The notes under the pieces were generated by a model. It searched no databases. It saw nothing but the letters and a program-made list of their open reading frames with translations, and was not told the DNA's origin. A program made the position numbers and the translations under genes. Positions 1 to 11,400 of a stretch of 64,000 nucleotides of DNA are shown piece after piece; the stretch's first letter is position 1; the number at the start of each line of letters is the position of its first letter. This stretch comes from Linepithema humile (Eukaryota > Arthropoda > Insecta > Hymenoptera > Formicidae): contig NC_090129.1 in NCBI RefSeq assembly GCF_040581485.1, positions 26,998,764-27,062,763 of the forward strand, written 5' to 3'.

Positions 1-1329
1 AGAGATATTAACAATAAAATAATGAGTTGATAGTCGATAAGTATTATAGATTGATTTCGCAAACTTCGCACAAATGCTAATGTTCTCACCAAAAGTCGAA
101 CAATGTTCTGAGTCCTTTTTCTAATGGAGTATTTTATCGCCAAATCGTCTTTTACACTGTCTTCTCTTTTCCTTTTTATTTTCGGAGCTTCTTGAGTACT
201 TATGCCTCGCTTTAGCGTTTGCACCGACTTTTATATTCGCAGAGAAGCGACCTCCTTTATTATTGTCATAATCATATACACCGAAATTTTACTAAATACA
301 TAATAATGTTTTTCCTGCATTATCGACGGCAATTTTCGGATAATTCTTAAGAATCTTACAATAGTTAGCTAAAACTGTGTTTGCTGCCATAACTATAAAT
401 TTCTAAACTACAGCAAAACGGTTTGCTATTGGACCTAATACGTAAGATAAATAGCAAAATATGCATGTCTGTTAGGATCAGGTCATATAACAACATAAAA
501 ATAGCTATCAGGACTAACCGATATGCATATATATAACATCGTTTTATTAAGCCGGCGCGAGCAGCGCTGCAGCAGTAAGTGAGTTAGTGATAGAATGAGA
601 CAAAGAAAAAACAAAAACTAACGCAATGACCTATATGCCATTGCCTCGCATAGTGTGTTTTGTCGCGTGCTATTTGTGCACATCGTGCCGTTATAGACGT
701 TATGGCATCGAATACGGCAATTCATCTGCTGACTGCATGGGGATTTGCTGAAGAAATAATAGAACATTTCATAACCCACACAGCACAAAAAGTGTTAGGC
801 ACATGTCCAGCATATTCCATTTGGAATATTTGTAACATGCCAGAAATATTCCAGATCGTGGAATCCATGTTCTAGAAATGTGTTGGGAATGTAAAAATGT
901 CCACGGAAATGTCCTAAAAATTTTCACGTAGTAGGTATGTTCCTTTTGGTATATGCTTTCCACATTATTTCCACGTTCCTTCCACGACATTTCCACGTTC
1001 CATTTACACGTTCTTTTCACATTTCTTCTACATGAATTGAACATGAAAATGACAAAATTTATTATTTATCTGTGATAAAAATATATTAGTACAAAAATGG
1101 AAAATTGATATATACTGTAATATTAATCAATACATATCAATATATATATATATATCAATACACGTCCGCACAATTTGATAGCTTCTTTAAAACTGACAGA
1201 CTATTGTTATTTACAAACAAGCATCTCCTTGAAAACGAATCTTCTGCTCTTTCTATAAGACTGACAGACTACGCTTGTTTACAAACAAGCATATCTCGAA
1301 AAATATAAGTTTTATAAAAAAATATTTCA
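1..1329. other. no gene seen; AT-rich intergenic sequence
   Basis: I see no coding region. About 790-1030 holds repeated short TTCCACGTTCC-like words, on both strands, that look like decayed repeat sequence. About 1190-1300 contains two diverged copies of a unit with the words ACTGACAGACTA and TTTACAAACAAGCAT. Short open frames here have no recognisable product. Confidence 0.5.
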
Positions 1330-1520
1330 AATAAAAGTTGTAGAGTTTTAAGTAACGCATTACATGGCAATGTTAGTGTGACCTTGAATAGTATTGTTAA
1401 AGTCACGTAAAAATTACTTTGAAATTTTTAAATGGAAACCCTTATTTTTATTGTATTTTCTTGTAGCTGACTTCGAGAGCTTTTCAAAACGCTATAATAA
1501 GTTAATAATCTAAGACTATT
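1330..1520 (+). repeat. dispersed repeat, copy 1 (second copy near 5515-5700)
   Basis: The words TTAGTGTGACCTTG, AAAGTCACGTAAAA and AGCTTTTCAAAACGCTATAA occur in the same order and spacing at about 5560-5690, so these are two copies of one dispersed element. No ends or target duplication were found. Confidence 0.6.
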
Positions 1521-1833
1521 ATTAGATAATTATTATTCTCTACTATTATTTCTCGTCTCCTTGCGGTGACGCGTTCAGTGTGAATAAAAACGATGCTATT
1601 CTTGAGCTTACCTTGTGTCGCGTCATAACGCGACGGATGACGCAACGCGTGACGCGCTCAGTGGGAATTTATCCTAGGTATTACAATCTCAATACTAAGT
1701 ATTGAGCCTCAATACTTATTTTCCGTAAGGGTTATTACAGATATTATTTATTAATATTTATGTTAAACTTGTATATGATTGTACATACATTTGTACTCAC
1801 ATGTGATTACAGTTTTGCTATATCGCTGCTGCA

Positions 1834-2101
1834 CATAGGCGCCCGCAAAGAGGGGCAAGAAGGGGCATTTACCCCCCTCCCCCTGGAATATGACTCTTTA
1901 AATTTTTTAAATGAAATATTACATTGCTCGATCCTCAAATAAAAAATAATAAAATTTTTATAATTTAAATAATATGAATCTTGACTTTAAGCTACACAGG
2001 TTTTTCACTGTTTTTTTATTATAACAGAAAATTATGTGTAAACATAGCCTCGAGGATTTTAGACTTGCCCCTACCTAGACAAATTTCTGCGGGCGCCTAT
2101 G
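1834..2101. mobile_element. hAT-type MITE with 8-bp target-site duplication
   Basis: The ends are inverted repeats: CATAGGCGCCCGCA on the left and TGCGGGCGCCTATG on the right. The 8 bases CTGCTGCA occur directly outside both ends (1826-1833 and 2102-2109), as expected for a hAT insertion. The 268-bp element has no transposase, so it must have moved in trans. The interior has a C-rich/G-rich segment next to each end. Confidence 0.85.
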
Positions 2102-2672
2102 CTGCTGCATATGCTCAACTTTTTAACCTTTTGTTGAAAAGATTGTAATTATAATTTCTATATTATACAGGGTCCGAAAAGTGCAGGAATCCCTTAATAT
2201 TTTGGAAACTGAGCATTTTCGAAAGAAATGTTCCATACAAAAGTTGTAGGGTTTTAAGAGGATGCTGGAGTGGCAGCCGAACTCCGACGCGAAAGCGCCA
2301 TCATTTCGATGGTACTAAAAATGAAATGACATTATCGGCATAGCCTACGCCGCGTAGGTCCGTGTGTACGCATTTGTTTGTAGTGGTAACTCTTTACACT
2401 AACGTGTGGTCTATGTACGTGTGTCATCGGAAGTTTGTAAACAAACGATGCTTGTGCTTGTTTTCTCGACTGAAATTTCGTCGCAAGGCTACAATATAAT
2501 GTCCGAGAAGACATAGGCGTATACAAGGTGTCAAATAAATATGAACTAAATATGACAAAATAATAAATGAAAAATATACATATAATACTATATATATCAC
2601 TGAAGAAAAATGTCATATATACTTTTCTTATTTTTATCCTTATGTAATAAATACAAAATAACTAATTAATCA

Positions 2673-2705
<33 letters not shown>

Positions 2706-3139
2706 TTGAATAAACAGTTATCTTTATTTTGTATTTTATGTGATAATGACTGAAATAATGAGAGTATATATAATTTTAGTTACATAAAATACAAAATAAA
2801 GATAACTATATTTAATATGTATATGTATGTATTGAATAATTAATTAACTTATTTATTTATTTTGTATTAATTACGTAAGAATTAAAATAGGGAAAGCATA
2901 TAACATATTTTTCCAATTAGATATATAATATTATACATAAATTTTTCAAATCAAATATTTTATCATATCTAATTTATATCTATTAGACACCTCGTATAAG
3001 TCTATTTCGTCTCGTATGTACATCATACAGCCATACAATAGAATTTCAATTGCGAGAAAAAAGGTTAAATGACCTTATAAATTATCTGATAAAACATAAA
3101 CAGACTACACGTAGTAAATTACTAACTAAAAGAAATACG
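2102..3139. other. no gene seen; AT-rich sequence with one CAGGGT-type repeat end
   Basis: At 2165 a TATACAGGGTCC word resembles the ends of the CAGGGTG-type foldbacks elsewhere in the window, and the text after it (ACAAAAGTTGTAGGGTTTTAAGAGG) resembles sequence at about 34780-34810. No matching right end was found. A (TA)n run lies at about 2672-2697. Confidence 0.4.
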
Positions 3140-3420
3140 TATTTCTTAAAATCTGCCAGTTTACGAATAAATCGTCTTTAGCTCTCTTTTTTCTAAACTG
3201 TCAGCTGACGTTAGATCGCCTCTGACAATATTTATTAAAAATTGTTAGCTGACGTTAGATCGCCTCTGACAATATTTTTTAAAATCTGCCAGTCCACGAA
3301 TAAATCGTCTTTAGCTCTCTTTTTTCTAAACTGTCAGCTCACGTTAGATCGCCTCTGACTATATTTATTAAAAATTGTTAGCTGACGTTAGATCGTCTCT
3401 GGCTTTTGTAATTCTAAATT
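3140..3420. repeat. degenerate higher-order repeat at edge of minisatellite
   Basis: Units of about 42-46 bp are arranged as a block of roughly 132 bp that occurs twice (for example AAAATCTGCCAGT near 3149 and again near 3281, and CTGACGTTAGATCGCCTCTG between them). Each sub-unit shares the skeleton of the 45-bp monomer that follows (GCCAGTCCACGA, CGCCTCTGGC). It looks like an older, diverged trimeric arrangement of the same satellite. Confidence 0.7.
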
Positions 3421-3830
3421 GCCAATCCACGAGAAAACCGCCTCTGGCTTGTCTTATTCTGTATTGCCAGTCCACGAGAAAACCGCCTCTGGCTTGTCTT
3501 ATTCTGTATTGCCAGTCCACGAGAAAACCGCCTCTGGCTTGTCTTATTCTGTATTGCCAGTCCACGAGAAAACCGCCTCTGGCTTGTCTTATTCTGTATT
3601 GCCAGTCCACGAGAAAACCGCCTCTGGCTTGTCTTATTCTGTATTGCCAGTCCACGAGAAAACCGCCTCTGGCTTGTCTTATTCTGTATTGCCAGTCCAC
3701 GAGAAAACCACCTCTGGCTTGTCTTATTCTGTATTGCCAGTCCACGAGAAAACCGCCTCTGGCTTGTCTTATTCTATATTGCCAGTCCACGAGAAAACCG
3801 CCTCTGGCTTGTCTTATTCTATATTGTAAG
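3421..3830. repeat. 45-bp tandem minisatellite, about 9 near-identical copies
   Basis: The monomer begins GCCAGTCCACGAGAAAACCG and recurs every 45 bases with only single-base changes (such as the G/A at 3710 and at 3774). Because 45 is a multiple of three and the unit lacks stops in several frames, long repetitive open frames appear on both strands (15-residue period). These are by-products of the repeat; there is no supporting start context, splice signal or codon pattern. Confidence 0.95.
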
Positions 3831-4885
3831 ATATTTTTATTACGTCATATGCTTTATATATATAATGTATATTATGTGCTATATTATCTATATTCATATC
3901 AAAATATCTTTTTAAAATGACATTATTTTGTATACTCTTTTTACAATAAATGTATATGATATATGCCATATTTTTTATTTCTAAAGCATGAAATATAAAG
4001 ATATTTTTAATTTCTTGTGCCTATCATTTGTAAAAAAATCTTGATAAAAGAAACAACATTAATTTTGCGACTTGCAATAATCTGTTTCAATATATGCTTC
4101 TTTTAAATATTTACAATTAGCCTTATTTTACGTGATTAACTTGGTATTTAAAATACGTATCAAAATCGAAAATGTATTTCTATTACAGTAAAAAAGAAAC
4201 ATTCTTGTCTTACAACACAGAGAAATGGCAAAATATAATATTGTCTAAAGTATAGTCCAATAAAAACTGTTAAAATTGAACATTTTATAAAACCACTGTG
4301 ATTTATGAAAAATCAGAACTATCATTTTAAAAATATAGACATATTTCGACTGTGTGTTTTAAACTGCACTACACATTCAAAAATCAGAAAATAATTTTAT
4401 TTCTGCAAAGTTGTGCATAATGTCAGTGGAAAAGTGATTTATTTGTTATTGCATATACATGATATTTTACCATTCTTCTATGGTGTAAGATTACAATGTT
4501 TTTTTTTTTACTGAATTAGAAATTAATTTTATATTTTGATGCGTATTTTAGATACCAAGGTAAACGCATAAAATAAGACTAATTGTAAGTATTTAAAAGA
4601 AGTATATATTGAAACAGATTATTGCAAGTCAAAAAATTAATGTTTTTTTTTATGAAGATTTTTTTACAAATGATACATACAAGAAACTAAAAATACCTTT
4701 ATATTTCATGCTTTATAAAGTTATATGACATATACATTTATTATAAAAATATATACAATATACAAAATGATATTAACTTTTTACATAGATACTTTGATGT
4801 GAATATATATAATATTGAGCATATAATATACATAATATATACACATGAAGCAGATAAATAAAAGTATTTTACAGAAATTAAAATA
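3822..4885. mobile_element. large AT-rich foldback (inverted-repeat) element
   Basis: The sequence at about 3822-4165 returns in reverse complement at about 4545-4885, with a unique centre of roughly 380 bp. Matching words include ATTTACAATTAGCCTTATTTTA (left) against its complement near 4575, and the ACTTGCAATAATCTGTTTCA segment against its complement near 4615. The arms are imperfect, with small gaps. The minisatellite directly abuts the left arm. No target duplication could be fixed. Confidence 0.7.
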
Positions 4886-7187
4886 TGAATGTATGTAACT
4901 AAATAATGTAAATGTTTGCAAAAATGTTGCAAAATTTATGTATAATATATACACTTTTTTTATCCTTCAGAATGCCTTCAACCCATTTTCTTCAGCCGGG
5001 TTTCCTAGCACATAACACACACACACGACTAACGCACACATAACTAACACACACATAACTAACCTTAAAGATTCTGATGTATATGACAGATAGCACTAAG
5101 AACTGTATAGCGCCTCTATGTCAAAATCCGGGAACTAATCTGCTGCTCTTTTTAACCTTATTATCGTCTATATTGCTCGCATCCTTTGCATAATTGTAAT
5201 TCGCGACGCATTTTAAAATTACATCTCTGAACTCAATTTGAAAGGTTTCCTGTTAATCTTTGATATACTCTTTTTCGGCCAGCACACTCGTTTTGCATGT
5301 ACAAACTGTATAATTTTTATAAAAAATAAATATTTATATGCATCGACAGCTTGTCGGTAAAATTTCCAAATTTTTTTCTTTTTTTCGTTTTAAAACTAGT
5401 GCTTGCCGATGTATTAGAGTGTGTACTTTAATCACATAAAAGGATTTGTAATTCTATTGAAGCAATAAAAAATGCCGTGTTAATTACAAAATTGAAACTC
5501 GATCGGTAAGAAAGTGTAAATTCAGCATCCTCTTAAATGGCGCATTAGACAAAAATATTAGTGTGACCTTGGCTATTAAGGTCACGTAAAATCATCTTGA
5601 ATTTTTAAAATGGAACTCCCTATTTTTTATTGCATATTCTTGTAGTCAATCTCAAGAGCTTTTCAAAACGCTATAATAAAGTTATTTTTCATTAAGAACT
5701 TTTCGAGTTATGAGGCTTGAAAGTTACGGTAGAGTAAAAGAGAAAGAGAATGAGGTAATGCGCTCAACATGCTTCATTCTCTCGCAATATTATTTGATCA
5801 TAGTTTATAGTAATTATGAAGATAAATTATATTCACGTTTATTTGTTTCTGTTGATGACTTAAAAGACCGGATTAAAATAAATTGTTTAAACGTAAATAG
5901 TATTCATCTTGTTGTGATGATGAAGGGATAAAAAATAGATCACAAAGTATTTGTTATGTTATAGTGGAACGTTTGAACATTATTTTGAATAAAGCATATT
6001 TAAATCAAAAATTTTTAATATATCGAGAAATATTTTTCGAGCACTTTATCTTAAAACTTTTATACACAGAATATTCAGAAGAATCTGTTTATGCAAAGAA
6101 AAAGTAATTCTATTAAAAGAAAAAGTGCAATTGAACTTTTCTGATATATCGTTACACTTAAGAAAAAAATGAGTCGATAGAAAAATATATCGTGTTAAGT
6201 CATTCAACTTTTGCCTTTCCCATTTCTGTCTATCTTCAACAGAACAGATGCTAGAATCCGACCCGGTTGTATAAACCATCTTTTAAGGCAAACATAATTT
6301 GAAAAAAAATTAATTTTTTCGTTAAATTGTTCCATAATGTAAAAATTAGTTGATATAGAATTAAGCGATAAATAAAAAAATTAATTTCTGAGTTTCAATT
6401 GATCTAAAATTGCTCTATTTGCTGATTTAGATCAATAATTAAATAATATTCTGATTTATATAAATTATTTCCAAAGGAATTCTAGAGATAGTTGTCAGAT
6501 TGTTATCTGAGAAAAATGTAAATTATAATAAAATGAATTACTGCAAAATGCATGTAAACATGATAAAAAAGTATAATATAAAATAAATTTTCTGTTTACT
6601 AATTATGTAAAATACAGTTTAAAAAAGATTTTGAGTATAAAAACACTGTACTGTATTTTAATCATTGCATTAATATTTAACTATATTGACACTTTTATGT
6701 GTCTATTAAGTGATGAAACATTTGTTAAATGCCATCTTTGAATTTGTTAACATAATACTGATTATAAATTATCTTTTTATTGAATTTAATTCTGCATTTA
6801 AAATTTTGAAATTTTGTATTGTGAATACAATGTAATAATTTTAAATTTAATTAATAAATTTTATAAATTTTTATTCAGAAAATTTTAGAAATAGTTAATG
6901 TGAAATTAAAATTAAGATAAAATATAATTAAATTAATAACTTAATTTAAATGTGTTGTACGTATTAAATAATAAAAATTATTTGTATTATAAAATTGTAT
7001 GCCAAATATTGTGTCATGCCAGTGAACTTTTTTGTTGTTTAATCACAGTGTTATTACTTACAATATTACATTATTGTATTATTAAGTACTTATATATTAC
7101 TTATAATATATAACTTGCAATAATACTCTGTTGAAATTCTTGCTATTATTAATTTTACAATTACACAGACCGACATTTTTAGACTTT
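4886..7187. other. no gene seen; AT-rich sequence with repeat copy
   Basis: CA-rich sequence lies at about 5010-5070, and copy 2 of the 1330-1520 repeat at about 5515-5700. The open frame at 5710-5931 lacks any recognisable motif. The rest is AT-rich and featureless to me. Confidence 0.5.
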
Positions 7188-8296
7188 TTGTCTGCTGTTT
7201 GAATATAATATATCTTTTCGGTTGTATTTTTTCACGCTGAACACGAATCCGGCCACACAATTGCTTTATCACTTTAGGTTTTTGAGAAAAGTGAGGTTAA
7301 AGGTAACGTTTTTGTGTCAAAAGTGACGTTTTTTGGCATTTTTATGATTTTTTTGCTGGTAAAGTAAATTTTATTTTTTACTTTTGTTCACGCTATCTTA
7401 AAGTGCCAACTTTTACCTTTAAACTTGATTTTTTCTACATTTTGTACGATTTTTTTTTGCCGAGTTAACCTCTCCGCTATCAGGTGAAGAAATGTGTTAA
7501 CCTCTCCGCTGTGCACTGATGCGATATCGCCCACCGCGGTGAGGTTAAAAGTGTCAAAATTAACGTTTTTTGGCATATGTCATCCGTGTGCCACACAGAT
7601 ACGTGACGTACGCTTCTGAGGTTGTGTGAGGCAGCGGAGCCGGGACCGCGGTGGGTGATATCGCATCACTGCTGCTGTGTTTGTATCAGTACAGCTAGCT
7701 TTTGCTCGTATAAAGTGCATTATACACAAAAGATTTAAAATGCCAGAATTTCATTTGGGGAAGCGAAATGTAATCCAAAAGTAAAAAAAACAGCTTATAC
7801 CAAAGTTTATTGATATTCAAATATTTTTACAAATTTTGGTCCGCAATATTAGATCGACTATTTTGAATTTTGAAAATCTTATTTCAGATTCGGATTCAGC
7901 AATCTCAAAACTCTTCAAATTAAAAAATTATTATCCAGTTCTGAAATTTTGTTTTCCAAGTATATTTTTGGCATGAAATGTTCATCTTCGTCTGACCGTG
8001 ATGAGGTTAACTCGGCAAAACAAAATCGTACGGAGTTTCAAAAAATCGAGTTTAAAGATAAAAGTTAGTACTTTAAGATAGTGTGAACAAAAATAAAAAA
8101 TAAAATTTACTTTACGAGCGAAAAAATCATAAATTAAGCAAAAAATAATAAATATGCCAAAAAACGTCAATTTTGACACTTTTAACTTCATTTTTCTCAA
8201 AAACCTGACGTGATAGGGCAATTTCGTGGCAGATCTCGTGTTCTGCGTGAAAAAATACATCGGAAATGGTATATTATATTTAAACAGCAAAAACCA
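7188..8296. mobile_element. foldback element directly upstream of the RING exon
   Basis: The left arm at about 7188-7530 is repeated inverted at about 7990-8296. Examples are TTTTTTCACGCTGAACACGA against TCGTGTTCTGCGTGAAAAAA, and the words around ACGTTTTTTGGCAT and ATGCCAAAAAACGT. A second, nearly perfect inner pair is GTGATGCGATATCGCCCACC (7518-) and its complement at about 7650-7668. The element ends about 55-80 bp before the acceptor of the RING exon, so it sits in the upstream intron or promoter of that gene. Confidence 0.7.
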
Positions 8297-8378
8297 TGTT
8301 GGCCAGTGTTATCAATTATTCTCATTAATTTTTCTTACTTTATTCCATAGAACGGCTTTGTTTGAATCGATTGATATA

Positions 8379-8490
8379 ATGCGATGCATAGTATGCAAAA
8401 ACGAGATTAAATCATTTAAAATGATGAAATGTCGACACAGTTTTTGTCCACAATGTTTCAAGAACCGGCTTAAGATATCGCATCAGAAAG
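8379..8490 (+). CDS. TRIM-NHL exon 1: first part of RING finger
   Basis: Encodes MRCIVCKNEI and the CRHSFCPQC core, ending CAG AAA G before GTATAG (donor 8491). An acceptor-like tract TTCTTACTTTATTCCATAG ends at 8350, and the frame stays open back to it, so the exon may start at 8351 and translation further upstream. The hAT insertion begins only 20 bp after the donor. Confidence 0.8.
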
Positions 8491-11400
8491 GTATAGATAT
8501 AATATTAAACCAGTGATGAACAACCTTTGTTCTGCAGTGTGCCAAAATTGAAAATCTAATATTCCATACACAGGCCGCAATATTAAATACTTAAATATAT
8601 TAATTTTTAAAAAATTTTATTTATAGGATGAAATTCGTTATTTTCAACAATAAACTTATTTTTTAATTTGATTTACTTTTTATTAGTAATACTTTTATAT
8701 ATATATACGGGTGTCTCAGACTTATCGAATAACCGGTTCAGGGTAGACTCCTGACGTTGTTCTGAGACGAAAGTTCCTTTGGCAAAATGTCGAGGGTGTC
8801 GTAATTTCGGCGTTATGAAGGGTAAAAGTTCCTTAATCGATACACTGAATTTTCCCGCGCTCAGGGACATCCCACATCAAAGGAGCCCCGTGCATCGCGC
8901 AACGATTGACTCGATGGAGCGCGTTCCTCGCGATTGTTAACGCATTCACTGTTCACTGTTTCACAGTATTCCACAGGAAAAATGGAGTCAGATCCGCCGG
9001 AGACCTCGCCGGCCAGTGCACGGGCGCACTCCGTGTACGATTTATCTATCCGCGTATCTCGCGTTTAACACGCGACGCGTTTTCGCGCACGTGTGTGGCG
9101 AGGCTATCGTCGCGTCACTTTTCGACACTTTTTCTTCGCGACATTGACATTCGTATGACCGACAAAAAAGGACGGACTGCTCGCTCACCGAATTGCACGA
9201 AATCATGACACGCGCGCGGAATTGTCAAGCACTAGCGTAAAGGTGCAATTTCACGTAGCGTCAAAACGCTAGCGGCTCTTCCCACTCTGGCGCTTTTGGT
9301 CGATGCGTCGTTTTGCCGCTTGAAGTTCGGAAAGGCCCAACTCGAGCGAAAAATAGACGTGTTTGAATTGGTTTGAATGTTGTATCAGTTGTATCAACAA
9401 AAAATAAGTTTCATCGACAACGACAGTGAACATTGGAACACATACTTGAATTGTTACATGTTTTCCATCGATAGCACCAATGCAGTGAATGAAATTGGAC
9501 AATTCTTCAAAATTATTTGCAATTTCGAGCCAGTCTCCTTCCGACAATACTGATGATAAAACCAAAGGACACAAATTGCTCCAAATTGCTTCGCATGTCT
9601 CTCGAATAATATTACAAATTGTTGTTACCCCAACTAGATACTGGTATGACATTGACGTCATTGAATCACCAGAAGCAAGATACCTAGAACATTGCAAAGA
9701 TACAAAGATATATAATATTTAAACAATATCAAAGCAGTGAACAAGTTTCTTGTATAAAATTTGCAGTAATTTTAACATTTACAAACCTTAATGTTATTAT
9801 CAAACGTTCTTTCGGTTGTATGGGCTTTCGAATAACATTTTCTTTTATCAATAGCGGTCCAACAATAGATAACAATTCCTCAAATTGTGTTGCGGACATT
9901 CGGAAATAATTGTGGAATCGTACTCCATTCTCTATGGTCAGTTTAGGAATTGACACATAATAAAAACTGTGCTCTGGACGATCCTTTAGATATGGTGCTA
10001 CCCAGTATTGCTTCTTCCTGTACGGTTTCTTTTCATTTTTTTGCAATTTTCGCATAATTGCACACAACACCAGTATTCGTCGTTTCTTAATCTCTTTAGC
10101 TATTACTGATGGCAATGTATTTTGTAATGTTGTCGATAAAATACTGTTCGGACAGTTTAAACGCACTTTGACACGCATCCTAATTGTCAGTTTCATACAC
10201 GAATTTAAATCTATAGAAAAAATTTAAAAAATACAGAAAATATAAATCCACAGCGACTAGCGATTTGTCGCTTCATGAAAAAGTAGCGGGCGTTTAGCGG
10301 CTGGCGTTTTATCGGCAGCTTACTATTGAGAGGAAATGTATCACAGAGTGGGGGTAGCCGCTAGCTTTTTGACGCTACGTGAAATTGCACCTTAAAGCGT
10401 CGCGCGCTCTAGGGATAGAAAATCGATATAAGCACTGCGAGGTGTGACCTACCGCGTCTTACGTCAATACGGAGCAATCGATGTAAGATACGAAATAAGA
10501 AATAATTTAAATTTTTTATTAAAAATGTAAATTTTATTTTTGTTTAAGAAAACGTCGTATCTTATATCGATTGCTCCGTATCGACGTAAGACGCGGTAGG
10601 TCACACCTCGCAGCGCTCATATCGATTTTCTATCGCGGGAGCGCGCGATGCTTCACGCTAGTGCTTGACAGTTCCGCGCGCGTGTCGTGATTTCGTGCAA
10701 TTCAGTGAGCGAGCAGTCCGTCCTTTTTTGTCGGTCATACGAATGTCAATGTCGCGAAGAAAAAGTGTCGAAAAGTGACGCGACGATAGCCTCGCCACAC
10801 ACGTGCGCGAAAACGCGTCGCGCGTTAAACGTGAGATACACGGATAGATAAATCGTACGCGGAGTGCGCCCGTGCACTGGCCGGCGAGGTCTCCGGCGGA
10901 TCTGACTCCATTCTTCCTGTGGAGTACTGTGAAACAGTGAACAGTGAATGCGTTAACAATCACGAGAAACGCGCTCGATCGAATCAATCGTTGCGCGATG
11001 CACGGGGCTCCTTTGATGTGCGATGTCCCTGAGCACCGGAAAATTCAGCGCATCGATTGGGGAACTTTTGCTCTTCATAACGCCGAAATTACGACACCCT
11101 CGACATTTTGCCAAAGAAACTTTCGTCTCAGAACAACGTCAGGAGTTTACCCTAAACCGATTATTCGGTAAGTCTGAGATACCCGTATACACAAGTATAT
11201 GTAGGGGAAGGTCGTACAGTATCGGACAGCGGATAGTATCGGACCATGTTGGTACAGAGCTGTGAGCGCTAGGTAACGCTCCTCTAATATAAACAAAATA
11301 CAGTAGTTAGCAACAGCGTTCATTGTTTTTGGTTACAATAAAATAAGTTGATAAAAACGAGAAATATTGACGTTGAAATGAAATATACGAGCAAAATCAT

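Larger units (their letters stand above)
8708..11185. mobile_element. CGGGTGTC-ended foldback element interrupted by Harbinger
   Basis: The left end CGGGTGTCTCAGACTTATCG matches the complement of the right end (CTTACCGAATAATCGG side: AAGTCTGAGATACCCG), with TA on both outer sides. The arms run inwards for more than 500 bp, around a centre near 10510-10545 containing AAATTTTTTATTAAAAATG. Without the Harbinger copy and its TAA the element is about 1.3 kb. The open frames at 8906-9208 (+) and 10658-10987 (-) are mirror images made by the palindrome, not genes. Confidence 0.8.

Noticed and set aside
3421..3830. CRISPR-like array
   Set aside because: Units are contiguous 45-bp copies with no variable spacers, in eukaryotic DNA.
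3368..3920. Long repetitive open frames on both strands (140 and 181 codons)
   Set aside because: Direct result of a 45-bp tandem repeat without stops; no start context, no codon bias, no domain.
8906..10987. Two similar open frames (100 and 109 codons) suggesting a duplicated gene
   Set aside because: They are mirror readings of the two arms of one foldback; no recognisable domain.
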